Positions 50,001 to 58,736 of a DNA stretch of 64,000 nucleotides are shown here, one piece after another. The notes under the pieces are model-generated. The model worked only from the letters and a program-made list of their open reading frames with translations. It was not told the origin of the DNA and did no database searches. Position 1 is the stretch's first letter; the number at the start of each line of letters is the position of its first letter. The stretch comes from Globodera rostochiensis (taxonomy: Eukaryota; Nematoda; Chromadorea; Rhabditida; Heteroderidae), in assembly GCA_018350325.1 (NCBI GenBank), contig JAEVLN010000037.1, forward strand, positions 186,001 through 250,000. The letters run 5' to 3'. The translations under genes and the position numbers were made by a program.

Positions 50001-52016
50001 GGCGAACAATTGGCGAAATTTTTTAATGCGAATGGCGAGCTGCGACCGGCGATCTGCCCAAAAAAGGCGATAATTGCGATCAGATCGCGCGATTGTGATC
50101 ATTTAAATCCAGCAAAAAAAAATTTGTTTTTTTTAACTGTTGGAATTCCAAAAAGCTGCAAAAAATGGAAAAATTCTGGTGCGGTGCCCGAAATCTGGGT
50201 AGTCCGGAAAATCGTGGCGTTTTCTGGAAATCAGCTATCTGCCCAGAAAAGGCGATAAATGCGATCAAGATCGCGCGATCGCGATCACTATCCCATCCCT
50301 GATATGTATGCTGAATATTTCACAACAATAGACTTGAGGCCAAGGATTGTTTGATTGTTTGCTACTAGAGACCGTTAGAATGGCATTTTAAAAACATGCC
50401 ACATTCAGTGTTGAGCAACTCTAAACTGCAGCACATGCCGGTGCTGCAGACGCTTCAATACCCGAACATTTGGAGTCACGCGGCATGCATGCGCCATGTG
50501 AACAGCACTTACTCGGCACAGCTTGATGACATAATGTGTTTGATGGATGTGCAGGGTGTGAAGGATGTGTGTGAGGTCGTGATGCCCTTTTCAAATTTGA
50601 GACTGAAATGGCATCGGGGGGATGCAGTTCCCTAAAATGCGAGACATAAACTTAAGGCTTACTAATTTCAAGCAACATTTACCAAATCCAATAAAAACGG
50701 GGAAAATTTCGACTAGGTTTAAAAAAGTCAAGACACTATAACAATACACGGGAAGGTCCTTGATCATCTGTATAGAGTAAAGAATTAGGCAAAATGGTAA
50801 CCCCGGGTGGGACTCGAACCCACGACCTCCACCCAATCTGGGCAGCTCTTCCAACTGAGCTACCGGGACGTCCCATTTGCCTTCTTTATTGCCCCCCCCC
50901 CTAGGCGTTTTAACCGTCCGCTTCCAACCAGCGGAATCATCGCTTCCTTACAATAGGGGGTAAATGTAAATCCAATTTTTTGGGCAAATGGTACTTTTTT
51001 GACAATTTAGTTTAAAGAGAAAAAAAATATTTTCAAACTTCATTAAATAATGGCTTCTTCATAAATATTTAGGGTGACAGTGGTGGTGGTCTGACCAGCC
51101 AACAAATGGGGACGGATGGAATTTGGCGCTGGTTACTTCTTGGCGTCGTGTCATTTGGCCCATCCTGTGAAGAGGAAGCCGTTCGTCAGCGTGTCAACAA
51201 GCCCGGGGTCAGAAACACTGATCAGATCAGTGATCGGATTGAGAATTGACTATACAAATCATAGTGATCATCTAACCAAACCTAGACGTTGATTTTTGAC
51301 AAATTTAAATCTTTTTTATAGGTGTCTTAGACGTTGATTTTTGACAAATTTAAATCTTTTTTAGGTGTTCTAGACTAGTGTTCGGCACGGTACGGTATTA
51401 CCGCGGTATTTTTCGGTATTACCGCGGTATTTTTTTCGGTATTACCGATTCGGTATACCGACCGAAGAAATTTTGGGATTTCGGTTTTTTTTCGGTATCG
51501 GTATTATACCGAAATACCGATACCGAATACCGACCAAGATATCTCTGACTGGAATACCGCGGTATTTTCGGTATTTTTCGGTATTACCGCGGTATTTTTC
51601 GGTATTACCGCGGTATTTTTTATCGGTATTTTACCGAAATACCGATACCGAAAAAATTGAGAGATTTCGGTTTTTTTTCGGTATCGGTATTATACCGAAA
51701 TACCGATACCGAATACCGAAAAACCCCATTCGCCGAACACTATTCTAGACGTTGATTTTTAACAAAATTTTAAATCTTTATTTAGGTGTTTAGACGTTGA
51801 TTTTTAACAAAATTTTAAATCTTTATTTAGGTGTTTAGAGGTTGATTTTGACAAATTTAAATCTTTTTTTATAGGTGTCCTAGACGTTTTTGACATTAAA
51901 TCATTTTTTTAGGTGTCTCGGACGTTGATTTTTAACAAATTTAAATCTTTTTTTAGTTGTACACCAATATGACCGATCATTGGAATCGTGTCAACAAACT
52001 GATGGGCATTTTGTGA
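47045..52016 (+). CDS. secreted trypsin-like serine protease (S1A)
   Basis: Ten exons: 47045-47072, 47121-47207, 48335-48523, 48581-48683, 49207-49338, 49447-49555, 49620-49698, 50409-50575, 51073-51207 and 51957-52016, closing in frame to 362 residues. The signal peptide MYLIVVFLFGLLHASA is split between exons 1 and 2. A basic propeptide ends RNRK before IQGGQAAEEGQFPW (activation cleavage). The triad is His in VLTAAHCF, Asp in GNDFALLEL and Ser in GDSGGG. The residue six before the Ser is Asp (VKDVCEGDSGG), predicting Arg/Lys specificity. The C-terminus LYTNMTDHWNRVNKLMG fits the family. Introns carry at least four MITEs, a tRNA-like sequence and a tandem repeat of the last acceptor. Digestive or secreted role in parasitism are both possible. 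Confidence 0.93.
47629..47767. mobile_element. hAT-like MITE, 139 bp, TCGGGG-cored
   Basis: Ends TAGGGTTGCTCCCCG and CGGGGAGCTACCCTA. Flanks ATCCAAAT and ATCCAAAC differ at one base. The core iterates GTCGGGGTTCGGGG. In protease intron 2. Confidence 0.92.
47958..48324. mobile_element. hAT-like MITE, 367 bp, GGTATTACC-cored, copy 1
   Basis: Ends TAGTGTTCGGCA and TGCCGAACACTA. Flanks CTTTCTAC at 47950-47957 and 48325-48332 are identical. The interior alternates CGGTATTACCGCGGTATTT phrases. The right-hand duplication is part of the exon-3 acceptor (CTTTCTACAG). Confidence 0.96.
48812..49137. mobile_element. 326-bp inverted-repeat element in protease intron 4
   Basis: Left end AGATTTTGTTAGGGGTATAC is mirrored by right end GTATACCCCTAACAAAATCT, and the inverted identity continues inward through the CAAGGG and TAGAAT stretches. 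Unlike the other elements, the arms extend past the TAGGGG motif, so it belongs to a different family. No clear duplication. Confidence 0.8.
49906..50299. mobile_element. hAT-like MITE, 394 bp, GCGATCG-cored
   Basis: Ends CAGGGATGGGAAT and ATCCCATCCCTG. Flanks ATATGTAT at 49898-49905 and 50300-50307 are identical. The terminal parts iterate GCGATC, GGCGATCTGCG and complements. In protease intron 7. Confidence 0.95.
50799..50869 (-). tRNA. tRNA-like sequence, degenerate (SINE head or tRNA pseudogene)
   Basis: The minus strand has a 7-bp acceptor stem with two G-T pairs (GTCCCGG with CCGGGGT), a perfect D arm (GCTC...GAGC, A box TAGCTCAGTTGG), and a T arm GTGGG-TTCGAGT-CCCAC with a perfect B box (GGTTCGAGTCC). 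The anticodon arm is broken: only three pairs form and position 33 is not T, so no anticodon can be read with confidence. It is more likely a tRNA-derived repeat than a working tRNA. It sits in protease intron 8. Confidence 0.6.
51275..51956. repeat. tandem copies of the terminal protease intron acceptor
   Basis: About seven ~45-bp units (TAGACGTTGATTTTTGACAA, then TTTAAATCTTTTTTAGGTGT), interrupted by the 367-bp MITE copy 2. The last unit's TTTAAATCTTTTTTTAG is the splice acceptor of exon 10. Confidence 0.9.
51376..51742. mobile_element. hAT-like MITE, 367 bp, copy 2
   Basis: Same length and orientation as the copy at 47958, with only three base differences seen by eye. Flanks TTCTAGAC at 51368-51375 and 51743-51750 are identical. 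Inserted within the tandem acceptor repeat of the last protease intron. Confidence 0.96.
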
Positions 52017-52229
52017 CAAGAATAAAGTGATGTCCTCTACCATTTGAAAAAGATTAATATACCTATGTAAAATTTTTCGTTATATTATGAAGCAAATATT
52101 TCTATAATTTTTAAACATTTCTTCAATTAAAATACTCATTTATGACAACAACAACAACAACAACAACAACAGCGTTTATTTAGTTAAAGTTACACAACAG
52201 TTTATATTGATCCTAATCGAATTCAAAGC

Positions 52230-53796
52230 TCAATTTTCCATCTGTTCAAGGACCTCGGAAAGCAAACTGAGCGAAGTTCGATGTTCCGGAAAACTGTGAA
52301 GACACAACTTAAATATGGAAATAAAATGTTTAACATTAAATAATAATAAAGTGTTTAATTCATATAAATTATTGAATCATTCACCATGGTCAGCTCAATA
52401 AGTTTGTCTTGCTCGTCGTGTTCAGCAGCGAATCTTGAATAGTTGAAGAGCATTTGGTGATTGTTTTCCAGTGAATTTGCCACTAAGCTTCTCAATTTGT
52501 TGACATAAGCCTAAAACAATTAATTATTCTGAATAAATTTGGCCATGGCAACCTGTTCAATGCCAATCCGCGCCTCTACCGTGGCCATTTCGCCCGTCTC
52601 ATCCCGCGCAGTTTCCGGCATCCACATCCATCGATTGGTCGGCTTCAGCGGTTTGAAGGCGTAATCCAAGTCGTCCCATTTGAACTTGTACTGGTATGGC
52701 TTCATCTCGTAGTCCGTCTTGGCCAAGAAGGCCAAGTCCAAAAGTCGTTTCGGCTCCCACGAGTCCATCGGGTGTCTGTTGTTGAACAGCATCCGGTAGA
52801 GCAGCAGACCCACAAACCAGACCAGGTCTTTGGCCTCATATGTCTTTCTGCCTTCCTGAAAATGCTTAATATTTATAAATATTTATTTTATTATTACAAT
52901 TTAAATTCATAAGCATTTTCTTTCGCCCACTTTAATTTGCTCGGGGCTCATAAACAGCAAATCCTTCAGCCATATAATCGGTCGGTTGGACTTCTGATCG
53001 GCTGGCAGTGTCCTCTCCCGCGGGTCACCGACCTTTTCCACCGAGTCGATCAATTCAATTTTAAAATCTCCCGACAATTCCGCAGCGCCAAATTCAAATT
53101 CGTTCTCGCGCATCACCGAAAAATGGTTAAATGTCAAAATTTCATCAAATACGGCCTGATCAGAGTGATCAGAATGCTTTTCTGACAAAATTGAAGCCGA
53201 TGCCGAAATCACTTTCAAAGCAATTTTTGCGATTGTTTTTTGTGGCACATTGTAATAAAAGCCGTGAGCCTCTACAACAGCGGCCAAATATTCGTTGAAG
53301 TCACATTTAAAATATTGAGGAATGGTTGAACTGCTTGAAATTGTTGTAAAGTCTGAGCCAACTTTTGGAGAGAATGTTTGCGACCTCGGCAATTCAAGTT
53401 CTTTTTTCTTTTCTACACTTTTTACCGGCTCATTCGGTGCTTAAATTTTGGCTTTTTAGTAAAAATTTAATTAAATATTAATTTATTATAAATAAATTTG
53501 TTGCTAATGTAAAAAGCTTGCAAATTTCCATGGATGCGTGCGATGAAAGAAATCGGCGATTTGGCACATTTAAGGCGAAATTCGTTTGACTCGGTTTATT
53601 TTGGACGGGAAATTTGAAACTTTGGCCCAATAGCGGTGAACCTCAAAAAAAAAATTAAAATTGGCAAAAAATGGCGTGCCAAACCTTGGCCTAGTGCCAT
53701 ATTATCCAGTGGGTTTGGCGCCGAACAAAAGAACAAATTGGCAAAAAACCAAACAAATCCGTAATTTTGTTTACAAATTGGACAGATTTTTGGCAT
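52230..53796 (-). CDS. pseudokinase-like protein, copy A
   Basis: Exons 53796-53685, 53439-52931, 52855-52553, 52510-52385 and 52307-52230 join in frame to 375 residues. Exon 1 opens MPKICPICKQNY, a CPIC zinc-knuckle-like start. The middle has DFNEYLAAVVEAHGFYYNVP. Then come FKIELIDSVEK, LLFMSPEQI (position of the kinase APE motif) and DLVWFVGLLLYRMLFNNRHP, which resembles the kinase helix F segment. No Gly-rich loop, VAIK lysine or HRD is evident, so catalysis is unlikely. The kinase relationship is an inference from the C-lobe only. A near-identical inverted copy lies at 59203-60756 with the same exon lengths. The exon 1 assignment is less certain than the rest. Confidence 0.7.
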
Positions 53797-53884
53797 TATA
53801 TTACAACTAAAATTGCAAAAATATTGTTTTGACATAAAATTCAGAAATATCGACTATTTATGCATAGAAATTTATTGTAAATAA

Positions 53885-54478
53885 TCGATGAGTCTGGTCG
53901 TGATTTTTTTGTTGTAATATTATTTATGTGAATTTGTTTTATAATTTTGTATTAATAAAAGGTGCTTAAATTGAATTTTAAATATTTTAACCGATAATGA
54001 TTTGTAATTAAATGTAATTTTTGGGTTTAAATAGCTATTTTTTTATGCCGGACGATGAGTCTGGTCGTGATTTATTTGTTGTAATATATTTTGTATTAAT
54101 AAATTTGCTTAAATTTAAATATTTTAACCAATAATGATTTTGTAATTAAATGTAATTTTGGGTTTAAATAGCTATTTTTTTATGCCGGACGATGAGTCTG
54201 GTCGTGATTTATTTGTTGTAATATATTTTGTATTAATAAAAGGTGCTTAAATTGAATTTTAAATATTTTAACCGATAATGATTTGTAATTAAATGTAATT
54301 TTTGGGTTTAAATAGCTATTTTTTATGCTGGACGATGAGTCTGGTCGTGATTTATTTGTTGTAATATATTTTGTATTAATAAAAGTTGCTTAAATTTAAA
54401 TTTAAATATTTTAACCAATAATGATTTGTAATTAAATGTAATTTTTGGGTTTAAATAGCTATTTTTTGATGCCGGACA
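53885..54478. repeat. ~145-bp tandem repeat, four units in the left arm
   Basis: Four units begin near CGATGAGTCTGGTCGTGATT and end GGGTTTAAATAGCTATTTTT. The right arm of the duplication (58960-59110) holds a single unit, so the array expanded after duplication or collapsed in the other copy. Confidence 0.92.
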
Positions 54479-54665
54479 ATGTGGATGATGCAACAAATCT
54501 CAGCGACTCGTTAGGCTATTCAAACAAATAGGTCCGTAAATAAGCGATAGAAATGCAAAACAAATAAATTAATCAATCTCAAGAATATTTGTTGAATAAA
54601 GATGATTTCTCGTCCTGAAATGGCCCTGGCGCTTAATCGCCCTCAGTTTCATGATAATTTATTTT

Positions 54666-56053
54666 TAAAACAAATGCAAACAGACGCTATCAGCATTTAG
54701 CTTAAAAATTCTGTTCTCAATCAATTGATCGAGGTTTTATGTTTTTTTTTCTGCAGCTTTGTTTTTGCGCGTAAAATGCGAATTTTTCTTGTTAAGATCC
54801 TTAATATAAAATTTTTTCAAAAAATGCACTCCAAAAAATCGAACTTTATTTTTTGCACAAAATATACGATAAAAGTTTCCAAGAAGGATTTTAGATATTT
54901 CGAAAAAAATAATTTAGGGTTTCTAAATCTTTTTTATATTCAAAAAATGACGTGAAATATCTGTTTGATAATTTTACCATCTAAAAAAGTTTTATCCTAA
55001 AATTCTTTATCATGAGAGAGGCTAATAATGTATTTTTTCTTAACAAATATAGTTAAAATTAGAGACCGGAAACTTGGACCCAAAACCAAACAAAAATTGG
55101 GATTTTTTGGGTTTTGATTTTTTTTTGGGTTGTGCTCCAATTTGACCCAAAACCAAAAAATTTTTTTGGGATTTTTTGGGTTTAACTCCAAGTTGACCCA
55201 AAACCAAACCCAAAAAACTTTTGGTCCAATTTTTTGTACAAAAGCTTCAAAATTTTGGTAGCAAATCAAACCTGAGGTTCTAGCCTCCTTTTGTGTTGGA
55301 AGAACAGTGGGCTAAATTTTCAAAAAGAAGTTTTTTGTGGACTCCCCTCCCTTTTCCCCAAAAATTTTTGAAAAATCTCGCGCAAAAAAAATGATGTAAA
55401 ATCGCTAAACTCATTTGTGACAAGAAATTGAACAAAACAATTGTTGGCAATCAGAACTATAACGCATAAAAGCTATGGTTACTTAAATTTTTGGTTTTAA
55501 TGAAGAAATGTCGAATATGCGGATTTTAGGTATCAAATGAGTATTTTTTGATGCTCCGATGAGAATTTTAAAAATGTTGAGATCCAATCCCTGCTTTAAA
55601 CCCATTTAAATCATATTTCGCACTTTAAAAATAATTCATATTTTGCCATTTTGCGTTTTTAGTCAATACTTTGGCATTTTTACAAATTTATTAGGAAAAA
55701 AATGTATCCTTAAAAATCAAAATTTTGGTCGGGGCTGAACCCAAGTGCAATAACATCGAAAAATTTCTTATCAAATGCGCAAAATCAGAAATTCACTAAA
55801 AATTTTATTCATTACTGTAATTTTAATACAAACTTTTGATGTTTATTAAAAAAACAATTTATTGCATCACACCTATTTTAACAATAAAAGTAAAATGCCA
55901 GAAAATAATTTTTTAATTTAATTAAAAATATATTATAATAGGGGAAACAGCGGTTTTGGAAAATAAAATGTATCTCATAATCGTAAATGAGATTGTTGTT
56001 GAAAGGGTGGGGGGCAGGAGGTTTTCAATTAAATCGCAATTTGCGTGCCTAAG
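54666..56053. other. AT-rich spacer, spacer of the inverted duplication
   Basis: No gene supported. 55059-55245 begins TAGAGACCGGAAACTTGG and iterates CCCAAAACCAAA, a one-sided relative of the element at 25902. The remainder is AT-rich. Confidence 0.5.
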
Positions 56054-57562
56054 TTAGTGCATGCTTCCATCTTTCTTTCCCTTTGTTTTCTTTTCTTCTT
56101 CATGTTTCTGCTCCTCCTTCTCTGCTCCACGCTTTTCCTTCTTTCCCTCTGGCTTTTGTTCCTTTCTGTCCTCCTTCTCTTCCTTATCATCTTTCTGCTC
56201 CTCCTTCTCTGCTCCACGCTTTTCCTTCTTTCCCTCTGGCTTTTGTTCCTTTCTGTCCTCCTTCTCTTCCTTATCATCTTTCTGCTCCTCCTTCTCTGCT
56301 CCACGCTTTTCCTTCTTTCCGGCAGGCTTCTGTTCCTTTCTGTCCTCCTTCTCTTCCTTCTCCTCCTTGTCATCTTTCTCTGCCGCGCGCTTTTCCTTCT
56401 TTCCGGCAGGCTTCTGTTCCTTTCTGTCCTCCTTCTCTTCCTTCTCCTCCTTGTCATCTTTCTCTGCTCCACGCTTTTCCTTCTTTCCGGCAGGCTTCTG
56501 TTCCTTTCTGTACTCCTTCTCTTCCTTCTCTTCCTTCTCTTCCTTGTCATCTTTCTCTGCTCCACGCTTTTCCTTCTTTCCGGCAGGCTTCTGTTCCTTT
56601 CTGTCCTCCTTCTCTTCCTTGTCATCTTTCTCTGCTCCACGCTTTTCCTTCTTTCCGGCTGGCTTTTGTTCCTTTCCGTCCTCCTTCTCTTCCTTCTCCT
56701 CCTTGTCATCTTTCTCTGCCGCGCGCTTTTCCTTCTTTCCGGCTGGTTTCTGTTCCTTTCTGTCCTCCTTCTCCTCCTTGTCATCTTTCTGCTCCTCCTT
56801 CTCTGCTCCACGCTTTTCCTTCTTTCCGGCTGGCTTCTGTTCCTTTCTGTCCTCCTTCTCTTCCTTATCATCTTTCTGCTCCTCCTTCTCTGCTCCACGC
56901 TTTTCCTTCTTTCCGGCAGGCTTCTGTTCCTTTCTGTCCTCCTTCTCTTCCTTCTCTTCCTTGTCATCTTTCTCTGCTCCACGCTTTTCCTTCTTTCCGG
57001 CTGGCTTCTGTTCCTTTCTGTCCTCCTTCTCTTCCTTCTCCTCCTTGTCATCTTTCTCTGCTCCACGCTTTTCCTTCTTTCCGGCAGGCTTCTGTTCCTT
57101 TCTCTCTTCCTTCTCCTCCTTGTCATCTTTCTCTGCTCCACGCTTTTCCTTCTTTCCGGCAGGCTTCTGTTCCTTTCTCTCTTCCTTCTCCTCCTTGTCA
57201 TCTTTCTCTGCTCCACGCTTTTCCTTCTTTCCCTCTGGCTTTTGTTCCTTTCTGTCCTCCTTCTCTTCCTTTTCCTCCTTGGCTTCTCTATCAGCTCGCT
57301 CAGCTCGAGGCTTTTCCTCTTTGGCCTCCTCTAGCTTCTTTTCCTCTTCCTTCTTTTCCTCCTTGTTTACATCATGCTTTTCCTCATTTGACGGTTGTGC
57401 TGCTTTCTCAGTGTCAGCCTCTCGTCGCGCATTGGCAGCTGGGACTAAATCGGTTCAAAAAATAATTTTAAAATTCAAACAAATTCTCAATTTTCGCTCA
57501 CATGCGTCGATGGTCAGTGCGCAGAACGCCACCAAAGTCAGCACAATCAGAGCAAATTTCAT
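56054..57562 (-). CDS. secreted KEKE-repeat protein
   Basis: Two exons, 57562-57502 and 57444-56054, join in phase 1 to 483 residues. The signal peptide is MKFALIVLTLVAFCALTIDA. After a ~50-residue acidic/basic lead (NEEKHDVNKEEKKEEEKKLE) come about 14 repeats of KEQKP(A/E)GKKEKRGAEK joined by DDKEEKEEKED linkers of variable length, then a short tail (KTKGKKDGSMH). Nearly every residue is charged; no globular fold is expected, and a long helix or a disordered polyampholyte is likely. Repeat units are multiples of three, so all frames on both strands stay open, which is not evidence for antisense genes. Secreted with unknown role; a cuticle, gland or effector function is a guess. It lies between two inverted pseudokinase copies. 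Confidence 0.85.
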
Positions 57563-57652
57563 TTTTTGTTTTAATGACAAAAATATTTTTGGGATTGAAG
57601 GACGGATGGACTTTTGGCGGAAAAATGATACCTTCTGCTCCGCACCATCACG

Positions 57653-57660
57653 CTTAAATA
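57653..57660 (-). promoter_or_regulatory. TATA-like box of the KEKE-repeat gene
   Basis: TATTTAAG on the minus strand, 91 bp upstream of the start codon and flanked by GC-rich sequence. Position and context fit a core promoter if the leader is short; no transcript evidence. Confidence 0.4.
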
Positions 57661-58736
57661 CGCGCCCAGTCCGTTGTCTTCGATTCGTTTCCATCCCATC
57701 CCATCTCATTCAATGCATAAATAAATGACCTTTTACGTCGATTCGATTTGTCGGCAATTGGTTGGTTGGGTATTGGTTGCATCAGCCTTTTACCCACCCA
57801 CCCACCCACCACTACTATTTTTGTCCGCCGCCGCCGCTGTTGGTGATTAGCCGCCGCCAGCGCCGTCGCAGCTCGTCGCCACCCACCCACTCACCAACCA
57901 TCGTCGCCCGATTTTCGCGCCCGATTTTCAGCCACCCAAAAACGTGCTGCTTGCTGCTGTTGATCGCTTCGATTCGATCAGTTCCCGCGCGCCGGCCGAT
58001 CAGTTTCCGAGACATTCGCTGACCAGCACGCACAGGGAAACTCCACACTTCCCCCGCTTTCCTCCCCCCTCCCCCCCCCGCACCATCGAATTGTTCACCA
58101 ACAACAAAAATGTGCATTTTTATGGGGGGGGGGATACATTTTCGTGAAACGGTTCTTTCTCTCGACCAATGTTTATTAGGAGTGGGCACTTGGAGTTGAT
58201 CTCGACTGACACTCTTGACTCTGTGGGGCGAAACGCAACATTAACCACAAACCAACCGGTTGGGGCTGGGAGGGGTGCGTGGGTGGGTGACTTGGGCGAT
58301 AAATGTGTTGAATTATTTATATCCGATTTTTTTATTGCTGATATAAGGAAATGCTTTTTGTGAAGCAAAAAAAAATGATTTTACTTAAATTAAAAAATGG
58401 TGATTGAGAACAACAAAATTTAAGCAAAATGCTGATGGGCCTGTTTGCTTATGCTTTTAAAATAAACATGGATGGCATTTTTATTATTTAACTATTTTTT
58501 TCTGCAGCTTTGTTTTGGCGAGTTAGGCACGAAAAACATGTCTTTGTTCGTCGTTTTAACGTCACTATTCGTAACTAAAAAAACTATTTCCAGGTTTTCG
58601 TCACTAAAATAGTGACGACACTATTTTGGCAAAAAATGGCTTTTCGCCACTATCTTCGCCACTATTTCGGCCACAGATTTTTGCATTACTATTTTCGCTT
58701 ATGAATCCGGATTACTATTTATTAACTATTTCGAGA
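57661..58736. other. upstream region of KEKE gene, no supported gene
   Basis: 57760-58140 is GC-rich with ACCCACCC and CCGCCG stretches that keep frames open on both strands. I find no domain, signal peptide or splice logic. G/C runs occur at 58066-58080 and 58123-58132. Confidence 0.45.

Larger units (their letters stand above)
52230..54665. repeat. left arm of an inverted segmental duplication
   Basis: This arm reappears as reverse complement at about 58737-60760. Similarity covers the complete pseudokinase gene, its upstream region and a non-coding block ending near CGCCAGGGCCAT or its complement. Arms differ by scattered substitutions and by repeat number in the block at 53.9-54.5 kb. 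Confidence 0.95.

Noticed and set aside
50799..50869. Functional tRNA gene
   Set aside because: Anticodon stem pairs at only three positions and position 33 is not T; kept only as a tRNA-like element.
54725..54955. Plus-strand 76-residue Lys/Phe-rich frame
   Set aside because: AT-rich composition alone explains it; no homology, signal peptide or splice support.
56045..57728. Very long plus-strand open frames (over 400 residues, Ser/Phe/Leu-rich) opposite the KEKE gene
   Set aside because: They are reflections of a repeat whose unit is a multiple of three; the minus strand has the signal peptide, intron and sensible stop.
57762..58189. Overlapping frames on both strands upstream of the KEKE gene
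   Set aside because: GC-rich microsatellite (ACCC, CCG) keeps frames open; no start context, signal or domain is convincing.
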